From positions 1-20,906 of the forward strand of contig QLUB01000015.1 in NCBI GenBank assembly GCA_018725205.1: DNA of 20,906 nucleotides. The letters run 5' to 3'. Position 1 is the stretch's first letter; each line of letters begins with the position of its first letter. This DNA is from a candidate division NPL-UPA2 bacterium (GTDB lineage Bacteria > Bacillota > UBA994). Positions 7,233 to 14,699 of the stretch are shown here, piece after piece. The translations under genes were made by a program, and so were the position numbers. A model generated the notes under the pieces. The model worked only from the letters and a program-made list of their open reading frames with translations, was not told the DNA's origin and did no database searches.

Positions 7233-8016
7233 ATGGGTACGCTTAGTCCGCAAACTGGCTACCGCGCAGGGGCGGGACAAGCAGCAAGCGTTTGTGGTTG
7301 AAGGCGTGCGGGCAGTGCGGGAAGCGGTGTCGTGCGGACAGACGGTAGTCGTCCTAGTGGATGAGGCCATGTGTCATCAGACGGGCATAGTCGAACTAGT
7401 GCACACGTCTGCTCCGGTGCCGGTCATAAGCGTAACCACGGATATATTCCGGACGCTCTGCGATACCAAAACCCCGCAGGGCGTGCTGGCTGTGGTCAGG
7501 GACATTGCCACTTCACTAGATGCGTTGCTCTCTCGCACCCCTGCGCTGGTGGTGGTGTCGGCTGGGCTGCAGGACCCCGGCAATATGGGCACTCTTATTC
7601 GCCTAGCTGATGCGGTTGGTGCAGCTGCATTCGTAGCTCTCCGCGGCAGCGTCGACATCTATAACCCAAAAGTAGTACGCGCTACTATGGGGTCGCTTTT
7701 CCATCTGCCAGTCTGCCATGACATCGACGACAACCTGCTACTTAACGCTCTGCTCCAAGGCGGGTACAGCATAGTCGCTGCCGACGCGCAGGGTGCAACG
7801 GAGCACTTTGACCGAGAGTTCAGGCAGCCCTTAGCTGTGATTTTTGGCAATGAAGGTAGCGGTCTGTGTTCGCCGTGGCTCGAACACGCTCTACTGGTGC
7901 GGATTCCTATGCCCGGCAGAGCAGAATCTCTAAATGTGGGCGTAGCGGCAGGGGTGCTGTTATACGAAGTTCTCAGACAATGGCGCCAAACTTCTCCCCT
8001 GCCTCCTTGTAGGTGA
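7201..8016 (+). CDS. TrmH/SpoU-family RNA 2'-O-ribose methyltransferase
   Basis: A SPOUT (trefoil-knot) methyltransferase of about 271 residues that is predicted to methylate a ribose 2'-OH in rRNA or tRNA using S-adenosylmethionine. The N-terminal substrate-binding domain (about 1-100) begins with a typical SKWVRLVRKLATAQGRDKQQ stretch and FVVEG. The three SpoU motifs are clear: LQDPGNMGTLIRLADAVGA, IFGNEGSGL, and IPMPGRAESLNVGVAAGV, which forms the knot. Start choice is uncertain: ATG 7201 (used) or TTG 7192, neither with a clear ribosome binding site. Both overlap ktrA, suggesting translational coupling. It resembles B. subtilis YsgA, which also sits next to pheST. The exact target nucleotide is unknown. 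Confidence 0.9.
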   Translation: MTISGALSESKWVRLVRKLATAQGRDKQQAFVVEGVRAVREAVSCGQTVVVLVDEAMCHQTGIVELVHTSAPVPVISVTTDIFRTLCDTKTPQGVLAVVRDIATSLDALLSRTPALVVVSAGLQDPGNMGTLIRLADAVGAAAFVALRGSVDIYNPKVVRATMGSLFHLPVCHDIDDNLLLNALLQGGYSIVAADAQGATEHFDREFRQPLAVIFGNEGSGLCSPWLEHALLVRIPMPGRAESLNVGVAAGVLLYEVLRQWRQTSPLPPCR

Positions 8017-8035
8017 TACCTTTCCGTGCTATACT
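8007..8035 (+). promoter_or_regulatory. Probable sigma-A promoter before the yqzL-like gene and pheST
   Basis: TTGTAG (8007-8012) and TATACT (8030-8035) are spaced by 17 bases. The -10 has five of six consensus positions, the -35 four of six. It overlaps the end of the methyltransferase gene and would drive the microprotein gene and, past the hairpin at 8205, pheST. Confidence 0.55.
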
Positions 8036-8066
8036 CCCTATAGGAGAAACGAGAGGGTGTGTCCGC

Positions 8067-8162
8067 GTGAGAGTGTTGACCGCCGCTGTTTACTGGAGGG
8101 TGTTTGAAAGTACCGGTTCTATTTTCGCATATCTGATGTACAGGAAATTAGCCTTCAACTAG
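8067..8162 (+). CDS. YqzL-like microprotein (31 aa)
   Basis: A GTG-started 31-codon reading frame ending in TAG at 8160-8162, with GAGAGGG (8051-8057) as ribosome binding site about nine bases upstream. Residues 10-28, WRVFESTGSIFAYLMYRKL, match the pattern I recall for the YqzL family (W-K/R-V-F-x2-T-G-x-I-x2-Y-L-L-F/Y-K/R-x-L), a tiny protein conserved in endospore formers and usually found near era/recO. Its function is not known. Here it precedes pheST. The frame holds three Phe and three Tyr codons, so an attenuation leader peptide is an alternative reading, but the match to the YqzL core favours a real microprotein. The family assignment is from memory and not from a search. Confidence 0.65.
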   Translation: MRVLTAAVYWRVFESTGSIFAYLMYRKLAFN

Positions 8163-8204
8163 GACGCAAGACAGAGTCCGGTAGTTGTCGAGAAAGCCGC
8201 GAGT

Positions 8205-8239
8205 TGACCTCGTCCCTACAGGGGTGGGGTCACTTTTCT
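8205..8239 (+). terminator. Intrinsic terminator/attenuator hairpin before pheS
   Basis: TGACCTCGTCCC (8205-8216) pairs over twelve positions, including three G-T wobbles, with GGGGTGGGGTCA (8221-8232) around the loop TACA, followed by CTTTTCTT. This has the form of a Rho-independent terminator placed between the microprotein gene and pheS, so pheST expression may be attenuated here. The 5' arm contains CTCGTCCCT, as in T-box antiterminators, but the T-box AGGGTGG half is absent nearby. Confidence 0.65.
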
Positions 8240-8255
8240 TAAAAGGAGGAAACTA

Positions 8256-9284
8256 ATGGAGTTAATAGATAGGCTCAAGCGCGTGACCGCAGAGGCTCTA
8301 GCAAAGATTGAGGTCCTCGACAGTGTGACAGCGCTACAGGACTACCGCGTCAGCCTCTTGGGGAAAAAAGGTGAGCTCACGGGCATATTGCGCGGCATGG
8401 GCACGCTTAGCCCTGCAGACCGCCCAAGCGTTGGTCAACTGGCTAATGAAGTGCGAGATCAGATTGAGGTCGCGCTAGAGGCTAAGACAGCCGCGCTGGC
8501 GGCAACCGAACTAGCCGCCAAACTCAAGCAAGAGCGCGTCGATGTAACCCTCCCCGGACGACAGCCCTATCACGCTCATGTCCATCCGCTCAACCGCATT
8601 ATCGAAGAGGCAACTGAGATTTTCCTCGGGCTTGGCTTTAGCGTCGCCGAAGGCCCGGAAATCGAGAGCGAGTACTATAACTTCGAAGCACTCAATGTGC
8701 CGCCGCTTCATCCCGCACGCGATATGCAGGACTCCTTTTATTTACACGACGGGCATGTTTTGCGGACGCAAACTTCACCCGTACAAGTTCGCACCATGCA
8801 AGCTCTAAGCCCTCATTACCCCATTCGCATTATCAGCCCTGGAAAAGTCTATCGCCGCGACGATGATGCCACCCACTCGCCTATGTTTCACCAAATCGAA
8901 GGTTTAGTGATTGACAAAGATATCAGCCTAGCCCACCTGAAGTCTATGCTCCTGATGTTTGCCCGGCAGATGTTTGGCGCAGAGCGCGAGATTAGGCTGC
9001 GCCCCAGTTACTTTCCCTTTACGGAACCTAGTGCTGAGGTAGATGTCTCGTGTGGCACCTGCGGGGGGCGCGGGTGCAGGGTATGCAAGGGCACAGGCTG
9101 GGTGGAGATTCTTGGGTGCGGCATGGTGCATCCAGCGGTACTCAGTATGTCGGGCTACGACCCAGAGGAAGTCAACGGATTTGCCTTTGGCATGGGGGTT
9201 GAACGCATCGCCATGCTCAAGTACAATGTCGAGGATCTGCGTCATTTCTTTGTCAATGACTACAGATTTGTTCGGCAGTTCTAG
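8256..9284 (+). CDS. pheS: Phenylalanine--tRNA ligase alpha subunit
   Basis: Catalytic subunit of the alpha2-beta2 phenylalanyl-tRNA synthetase, a class II enzyme. At 342 residues it has family length. An N-terminal coiled-coil arm that contacts tRNA covers about 1-85. The catalytic core includes motif 1 around HPLNRIIEEATEIFLGLGF, motif 2 in GKVYRRDDDATHSPMFHQIE and motif 3 in GFAFGMGVERIAMLKY. A cysteine-rich insert (CGTCGGRGCRVCKGTGW, about 261-277) resembles the metal-binding-like loop common in Bacillota PheS. The ribosome binding site AAGGAGG lies at about 8243-8249. pheT follows after 11 bases; the two are co-transcribed. Confidence 0.97.
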   Translation: MELIDRLKRVTAEALAKIEVLDSVTALQDYRVSLLGKKGELTGILRGMGTLSPADRPSVGQLANEVRDQIEVALEAKTAALAATELAAKLKQERVDVTLPGRQPYHAHVHPLNRIIEEATEIFLGLGFSVAEGPEIESEYYNFEALNVPPLHPARDMQDSFYLHDGHVLRTQTSPVQVRTMQALSPHYPIRIISPGKVYRRDDDATHSPMFHQIEGLVIDKDISLAHLKSMLLMFARQMFGAEREIRLRPSYFPFTEPSAEVDVSCGTCGGRGCRVCKGTGWVEILGCGMVHPAVLSMSGYDPEEVNGFAFGMGVERIAMLKYNVEDLRHFFVNDYRFVRQF

Positions 9285-9295
9285 GAGGTGAGGGC

Positions 9296-11350
9296 ATGAA
9301 AGTTTCCCTAGCTTGGCTAAAGCAATTTGTCGATGTAGAGCAACCCGCCGCTAAACTGGCGGAAATATTGACGCATGCAGGGATCGCGGTTGATGCCGTA
9401 AGCAGGGTAACTCTGGCCACAGCACAAGCCGGTCAGAGCGTTAACGATGAGGTGCTGGAGCTAGACCTAACGCCTAATCGCGCTGATTGTCAGAGCATAC
9501 TGGGAGTAGCTTACGAAGTAGCAGCGCTTACCAGCAAAACGGTAGCTGAGCCGGTTGGCGTTAGTGTGGGCAAGGCTCGGGTGAGTGGGTCACATTTGGC
9601 AGTGGAAATTCAGGCTCCAAGCCTCTGTAGCGGTTATCTAGGGTTAGTCCTAGATGTCGCGGTAGGCGAGTCCCCGCTGTGGCTGAAAAATCGACTAGAG
9701 GGCGTGGGTCTTCGCCCTGTGAATAATGTGGTAGATATCACCAATTTTGTGATGTGGGAGCTAGGCCAGCCCCTGCATGCCTTTGACTATGACCGCATAG
9801 TGGGGCAGCGCCTGATTGTGCGGCGGAGCTTGCCGGAGGAGAGCATCACGCTAATTGACGGCACATCACCCGTGATGCCGGAAGGAACTTTAGTCATTGC
9901 CGATGCCACACACGCCTTGGCTATCGCCGGGGTGATGGGAGGACTGGACTGCGAAGTTTCGACTGCCACGCGGCGTATTGTGCTTGAATCGGCCTTGTTT
10001 GAACGCGCTAGCATTAGGCGCACTGCGCGCGCCCTTGGACTCCGCACAGAGGCTTCGCTGCGCTTTGATAAAGGCGTAGACCCGAGCGGCATAAGCCGGG
10101 CCTTGCAGCGCGCGGCTTATGTGTTTCAGTTGCTTGGCGTAGGCCAAGTGCTAGGCGAGTGCATAGGCAGCGAGCCTCTGTACTGCCCCTGTCGTCCCAT
10201 CCAAGTGCGGCCGGAACGCGTGAACTCCTTACTAGGCATTGACCTCGCGCCCTCGGAAATGCAGGCTATTCTCCTGCGCTTAGGGATGCCAACACAAGTT
10301 CATGGCGACGTTTTTCTAGTTTCTGTCCCTTCGCGGCGGGGCGATGTAGTGCAGGAAATCGACTTAGTCGAAGAAATCGGACGCATTCACGGGTTTAACA
10401 ATATACCCACCGACATCATGCGCGGGGAAGTAACGCAAGGGAGGCTGACGGAAGACCAGCGCTGGTTGCGCTCCTTGCGCCGCACCCTGCTGTCTTTGAA
10501 CGTCGATGAAGTAGTCACCCTAAGCTTTTACGATCCGGAGAACGGCACGAAGTTTATGCTGCTGGAACACCATGCATTTCGCCGCGCCGTCGCGCTGGCC
10601 AACCCGCTTAGTCGCGAAAGAAGCACACTCCGCCCGACACTGATGCCAAGTATGGTGGAGGTGCTAGGGTACAACCAAGCACGCCAAATCAGCGGCATGT
10701 CTGTGTTTGAGATTGGGACAGTCTACCTGCCCCACGCAGAAAAACCCCTGGAGCAGCAGAACCTTTGCCTAGGGGCCTACGGCGTGCGTGAGGGCAATTG
10801 GATAGAGCAGAGTAGGCCCCTAGACTTCTTTCATGTCAGGGGGCTAGTGGAAAAGTTGCTGCCGGACGCGGAGTTTGTCGTGGGACAAGAGTCGTTTCTT
10901 CACCCTGGGCGGCAGGCCGAGATTTGGCAGGAGGGGGCTAAGATTGGCTATGTCGGAGAGATTCACCCGCTAGTAGGGCTTAAGGAGAGAGCCGTAGTAG
11001 CCGAAATCAGCGTCGCCGGCATTCCCACCTCACTGGGGAAGCCTCTTTACCGAGGCATAAGCGCCAGCATAGCGGTAGAACGTGACATCGCTTTCCTAGT
11101 GAACGAGAGCATCAGTGCCGCAGATATTCTCGCCCGCATCCGGGAGGCTGGCGGTGAACGGATTACATCGGCCACGCTGTTTGACGTCTATGTCGGCACT
11201 AACACCCCACTTGGCATGCGGAGCCTAGCCATTCGCTTAGAGCTTACTGCACCGGGGGGTGCGAGTTTCACGGAGGCCGAACTAAGTGCTATCCTAGGCA
11301 AGCTGCGCCATGTGCTGGAGCATGCTTTCGGAGCTGTCTGGCGAGCTTAA
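9296..11350 (+). CDS. pheT: Phenylalanine--tRNA ligase beta subunit, lacking the B2 tRNA-binding domain
   Basis: Beta subunit of PheRS, which carries editing and tRNA-binding functions. It is 684 residues against roughly 790-805 in most bacteria. The shortfall is at the N-terminus: B1 starts normally (MKVSLAWLKQFVDVEQ), but after AGIAVDAV near residue 35 it passes through about 15 linker residues straight to LELDLTPNRADCQSILGVAYEVA (56-78). The roughly 110-residue EMAPII-like OB-fold domain B2 is missing. The B3/B4 editing region (about 118-265, with VNNVVDITNFVMWELGQPLHAFD), the B5 domain, the catalytic-like B6/B7 region and the C-terminal anticodon-binding FDX-ACB domain (about 590-684) are intact in one open frame, so it looks functional. 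Ribosome binding site AGGAGGTGAGG at 9284-9294. Confidence 0.95.
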   Translation: MKVSLAWLKQFVDVEQPAAKLAEILTHAGIAVDAVSRVTLATAQAGQSVNDEVLELDLTPNRADCQSILGVAYEVAALTSKTVAEPVGVSVGKARVSGSHLAVEIQAPSLCSGYLGLVLDVAVGESPLWLKNRLEGVGLRPVNNVVDITNFVMWELGQPLHAFDYDRIVGQRLIVRRSLPEESITLIDGTSPVMPEGTLVIADATHALAIAGVMGGLDCEVSTATRRIVLESALFERASIRRTARALGLRTEASLRFDKGVDPSGISRALQRAAYVFQLLGVGQVLGECIGSEPLYCPCRPIQVRPERVNSLLGIDLAPSEMQAILLRLGMPTQVHGDVFLVSVPSRRGDVVQEIDLVEEIGRIHGFNNIPTDIMRGEVTQGRLTEDQRWLRSLRRTLLSLNVDEVVTLSFYDPENGTKFMLLEHHAFRRAVALANPLSRERSTLRPTLMPSMVEVLGYNQARQISGMSVFEIGTVYLPHAEKPLEQQNLCLGAYGVREGNWIEQSRPLDFFHVRGLVEKLLPDAEFVVGQESFLHPGRQAEIWQEGAKIGYVGEIHPLVGLKERAVVAEISVAGIPTSLGKPLYRGISASIAVERDIAFLVNESISAADILARIREAGGERITSATLFDVYVGTNTPLGMRSLAIRLELTAPGGASFTEAELSAILGKLRHVLEHAFGAVWRA

Positions 11351-11403
11351 GCAGGATTTAGCTGATTCGGAGAGTACATGATATAGAAAGGGAGGCGGCG
11401 GCA

Positions 11404-11700
11404 GTGGAACCCAAGGAGACCGTCAAACTAGACATCTACGGTCAGAGTCTGCAGTTGCGTTCTGCTGCGCCTGCTGAACTCCTGCGCCTTGCGCGCGCCA
11501 TCGACAAGCGTATGCGCGAATATGCCGAGCAGTATGAGCGTATCAGTGTTACCCAACTAGCGATTCTGGCGGCTCTTAGCGCAACCCGTGAGGCGGCGGA
11601 GGCAGAGCGCGAAAAAGTGGAGTTAGTGCGGCGTATTAGCGTATTGGAGCAGAGACTAGCACTCATTGATCAATCCGAAACAAGCCAGTCCCGTCACTAA
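11404..11700 (+). CDS. zapA: Cell division protein ZapA
   Basis: A 98-residue FtsZ-associated protein that promotes Z-ring bundling. It has a short beta-rich head with the family stretch KLDIYGQSLQLRS, then a long helical segment (about 25-95) with heptad character for dimer coiled-coil formation. The start is GTG at 11404 after GGGAGGCGG. The gene sits between pheT and cvpA, matching the B. subtilis order (yshA-yshB) and supporting the call. The overlap of the following longer frame into its 3' end is not real coding. Confidence 0.85.
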   Translation: MEPKETVKLDIYGQSLQLRSAAPAELLRLARAIDKRMREYAEQYERISVTQLAILAALSATREAAEAEREKVELVRRISVLEQRLALIDQSETSQSRH

Positions 11701-11713
11701 GGAGGAGGCAGTC

Positions 11714-12250
11714 GTGAACCTAAACGCGCTTGACTACGGTCTCTTGCTCGTCATTGGCTTCTTTGCTTTGGTCGGGGGCAGCCGCGGTCTGGTGCGGCAG
11801 CTCTTTGACCTAGCGGCATGGGTCTTGTCGCTCTACTTAGCGTTCCTGCTAGGACCGACGGCGGCAGGTGAGCTTAACCGCCTTTTTTCGCTGGAGACTT
11901 ATCTTAACCAAGCGCTAGGTCCACTGGTGGGCAATTTTAATGTTGGCGCGTCAGCGGTAAATGCCCTTGGCTTTATCGCTGTGCTGATTGTCGTGAAGCT
12001 AGTGGTGGAACTTTTCGCTAATATGGCGGATTTCCTAGCTAGGCTTCCTGTCATCGGCACGTTCAACCGAGTAGGCGGCTTAGCCTTTGGTTTGGCCAAG
12101 GGAATAGCTATCGTGTTTGTGATTTCCGCGCTACTTACGGCACTGCCGGTAGGCGGGTTCTCCCGTTATGTTGAAAACTCGAGAGTGGTCAGTGCCGTTT
12201 TGGATTTGAGCCCCGCACTCACCGCCGAAATTAAGAGCATCCTCAGGTGA
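11714..12250 (+). CDS. CvpA-family membrane protein
   Basis: A 178-residue protein with four hydrophobic segments (about 8-28, 32-55, 78-100 and 118-145) and the CvpA family start NALDYGLLLVIGFFALVGGSRGLVRQ. CvpA proteins are inner-membrane proteins linked to colicin V production in E. coli and to envelope stress elsewhere; their molecular role is unclear. The start is GTG 11714, placed six bases after GGAGGAGG (11701-11708); the frame is open back to 11666, but that would overlap zapA and ignore the strong ribosome binding site. It corresponds to B. subtilis yshB. polX, which often follows, is absent here. Confidence 0.85.
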   Translation: MNLNALDYGLLLVIGFFALVGGSRGLVRQLFDLAAWVLSLYLAFLLGPTAAGELNRLFSLETYLNQALGPLVGNFNVGASAVNALGFIAVLIVVKLVVELFANMADFLARLPVIGTFNRVGGLAFGLAKGIAIVFVISALLTALPVGGFSRYVENSRVVSAVLDLSPALTAEIKSILR

Positions 12251-12294
12251 AGCAGTAGGGACGGAGCCTTTTGCTTCAAAGGGAGTGGATTTAC

Positions 12295-14664
12295 GTGAAC
12301 GAACGCACCTTGCGGGTGCTGGAGTTAGATAAAGTTAAGACAATGCTATGTAAGCATGTCTCGTCAGGGCTAGGACGCGAGCTCGCGGAAGGGTTGCTAC
12401 CGGTTACTGAGCGCAAGGAAATTGGCCGTTTGCTGGATGAGACTGCTGAAGCTCGCACTGTTGTGCGTACAGAAGAGTTCCCCTTGCGGGGACTGACAGA
12501 TGTGCGCCCGGCAGTGCGCCGCACGGCTATAGGCGCGGTGGTAAATGGGGAAGATCTGTGGCTTCTGGCTGCCGTTCTGGCCATTTCACGGCGCGCACAC
12601 CGCTTTTTTGCCGGACGCAACAGCTTATACCCGCTCTTGGCCGCGCACGCCGCGCGACTAGTGCCCTTGCGCTCATTGGAGGACCTCATCTTAACAGCGA
12701 TTGGCGAAGATGGCGAGGTGCTAGACCGCGCCAGTACACAACTGCAGCGTTTGCGGGGGGATATCAGGCAGGCGCAGCGCGAGGTAAAACAAAAGCTAGA
12801 GGGGATGCTGCGGTCCTCTGTTGTGCAGAAATACCTGCAGGAGGCTCTGGTGACGGTACGTGGTGACCGCTATGTGCTGCCGGTCAAGTCTGAGTATAGA
12901 GCTCAGATTCCAGGCATTATCCACGACCAGTCCGCGAGCGGAGCGACGCTGTTTATTGAGCCGATGGCAGTAGTGGAGTTAAACAACAAGCTACGCCAGT
13001 ATCAAGCGGCGGAAAGCCAAGAAGTGGAGCATATCTTGCGTGAGCTTAGCGCACGTATCGCCGCGCAGTCGCAAGTGATTCTAGAGAACCTTGAGATTCT
13101 GGCTTGGCTGGACCTGTCGCTCGCCAAGGGTAGACTGAGTTACGAAATGCGCGCCGCGAGGCCGGTGCTAAGCCACGACAATTCGCTTAGTTTCCCGCAG
13201 GCTAGGCATCCTCTCATCCCAAGTGCGGACGTAAGGCCGATTGATGTGCGCCTAGGGCAAAGCTTCTCGGTGCTCTTGGTTACCGGGCCAAACACGGGTG
13301 GTAAGACGGTTACGCTCAAGACAATTGGCCTGCTCACCCTGATGGCGCAATGTGGTCTGCACATACCTGCGGCAGAGGGTAGTCAAGCAGGGGTGTACGA
13401 GAGCGTCTATGCGGACATTGGCGATGAACAAAGCATCGAGCAGAGTCTCAGCACATTTTCCTCGCACATGACCAACATAATCCAGATTATTGACGCCGCT
13501 GATGGTACCTCGCTAGTGCTGCTTGATGAACTCGGCGCGGGTACCGACCCTATGGAAGGTGCAGCTTTGGCCATGGCGATTATCGACTCGTTCCTAGCGC
13601 GGGGCACGCATGTAGTCGCTACCACGCACTACAGCGAGCTTAAGGCCTACGCGCATACAAAGCGAGGTGTGCAAAACGCCAGCATGGAGTTTGACGTAGA
13701 GACACTGCGCCCAACCTTTCACCTGACCATTGGTTTGCCTGGCAAGAGCAATGCCTTCGAGATTTCCGCGCGCCTAGGCCTCGACAAGGACGTCATTGAT
13801 TTGGCACGCCGTTATCTCACGCACGAAGCTTTGAAGGTCGAAGATCTGATTCGCGGTCTGGAAGCGAGCCGAAAAGAAGCTGACGAGGCCTCAAGGCAAG
13901 CATTTGTCAAACAGCGCCAAGCAGAAATACAGCTTAAGGAGGCAGAGCAACACGCCAAACTGCAGCAGGAAAAAGTGCGTGAAATACAGAGACGTGCTTC
14001 CGAAGAGGCCAAGGCGCTGGTACGCCGTGCCAAGCATGAGATTGAAGCTCTAATTGAGGCGTTAAAGCAGGCCGAGAAGGAAGGAGCAACGCAGGAGCTC
14101 ACACAGACAATCGAGCTAGTTAGGCAGCGCCAGCGGGAAATCACGCGCGAAGTTAGCGAGCAAGTCGAAGCAGAAGCTGTGCCTGCTGCCATAGCTCCTC
14201 CGGAGGAACCTATCGCCGTGGGGGACGATGTTCTCCTACTGCACCTTAACCAGCGGGGAAAGGTCCTAGAAGTGCTGGCAGGAGGTAGCGTTACGGTGCA
14301 GTTAGGTGCTCTGCGTACTCAGGTTGAGGTTAAACACCTTAGGAAGGTAAGCGAAGGGAAAAAACGGGAATCCCCGGAGCGCACTGGTTTTCACACCGTA
14401 GATTTTGCTGCCCACAATGTAAAGCTCGAACTAGACTTGCGCGGCCGCACAGTGGAAGAGGGCGTGCAAGAAGTGGACAAGTATCTTGACAGCGCGCTGT
14501 TGCGGGGTCTTGGGCAGGTACAGATCATACACGGTAAAGGGACGGGTGCTCTGCGAGAAGGGATACGAGATTTTCTCAATACCCACCCGGCTGTCAAGAG
14601 CCATCGCTTAGGGCTAGCCAATGAGGGTGGCTCCGGTGTGACAGTAGTAAATCTCAAGCAATAA
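12295..14664 (+). CDS. mutS2: MutS2 ATPase with Smr domain
   Basis: A 789-residue MutS2 (MutSB) protein. Unlike MutS it lacks the mismatch-recognition domain. In B. subtilis and others it has been tied to suppression of homologous recombination and to rescue of collided ribosomes. It shows a core/lever helical region (about 1-290), the ABC ATPase with Walker A GPNTGGKT (331-338), Walker B LVLLDELGAGTDP (about 410-425), then a long charged coiled coil (about 510-640), a KOW-like patch (VGDDVLLLHLNQRGKVLEV) and a C-terminal Smr nuclease domain with LDLRGR and HGKGTGAL. The start is GTG 12295 after AAAGGGAG. Length and motifs are complete. Confidence 0.95.
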   Translation: MNERTLRVLELDKVKTMLCKHVSSGLGRELAEGLLPVTERKEIGRLLDETAEARTVVRTEEFPLRGLTDVRPAVRRTAIGAVVNGEDLWLLAAVLAISRRAHRFFAGRNSLYPLLAAHAARLVPLRSLEDLILTAIGEDGEVLDRASTQLQRLRGDIRQAQREVKQKLEGMLRSSVVQKYLQEALVTVRGDRYVLPVKSEYRAQIPGIIHDQSASGATLFIEPMAVVELNNKLRQYQAAESQEVEHILRELSARIAAQSQVILENLEILAWLDLSLAKGRLSYEMRAARPVLSHDNSLSFPQARHPLIPSADVRPIDVRLGQSFSVLLVTGPNTGGKTVTLKTIGLLTLMAQCGLHIPAAEGSQAGVYESVYADIGDEQSIEQSLSTFSSHMTNIIQIIDAADGTSLVLLDELGAGTDPMEGAALAMAIIDSFLARGTHVVATTHYSELKAYAHTKRGVQNASMEFDVETLRPTFHLTIGLPGKSNAFEISARLGLDKDVIDLARRYLTHEALKVEDLIRGLEASRKEADEASRQAFVKQRQAEIQLKEAEQHAKLQQEKVREIQRRASEEAKALVRRAKHEIEALIEALKQAEKEGATQELTQTIELVRQRQREITREVSEQVEAEAVPAAIAPPEEPIAVGDDVLLLHLNQRGKVLEVLAGGSVTVQLGALRTQVEVKHLRKVSEGKKRESPERTGFHTVDFAAHNVKLELDLRGRTVEEGVQEVDKYLDSALLRGLGQVQIIHGKGTGALREGIRDFLNTHPAVKSHRLGLANEGGSGVTVVNLKQ

Positions 14665-14669
14665 GTTAA

Positions 14670-14693
14670 GTCCCCGTGGTTTCTCACGGGGAC
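14670..14693. terminator. Bidirectional hairpin between convergent mutS2 and PBP1A
   Basis: A perfect 9-bp stem GTCCCCGTG/CACGGGGAC (14670-14678 with 14685-14693) with a six-base loop lies six bases after the mutS2 stop and seven before the end of the convergent PBP gene. Flanking T tracts are weak on both strands (CTTCGCTT on +, TTAACTTA on -), so termination efficiency is uncertain, but the position is ideal for a shared terminator. Confidence 0.7.
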
Positions 14694-14699
14694 CTTCGC

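Noticed and set aside
8054..8067. T-box-like AGGGTGTGTCCGCG
   Set aside because: It matches 12 of 14 positions, but the TGGN bulge is altered, no antiterminator partner is nearby and it is better explained as the ribosome binding site of the microprotein gene. Kept only as a remark in the pheS leader finding.
9787..10147. Antisense open frames within pheT and similar frames opposite mutS2, infC, dinG and PBP1A
   Set aside because: They are shadows of highly conserved coding sequence in the true frame, with no ribosome binding sites or recognisable domains.
11666..11713. Upstream extension of cvpA
   Set aside because: It overlaps the end of zapA and ignores the GGAGGAGG at 11701-11708 that places the start at GTG 11714.
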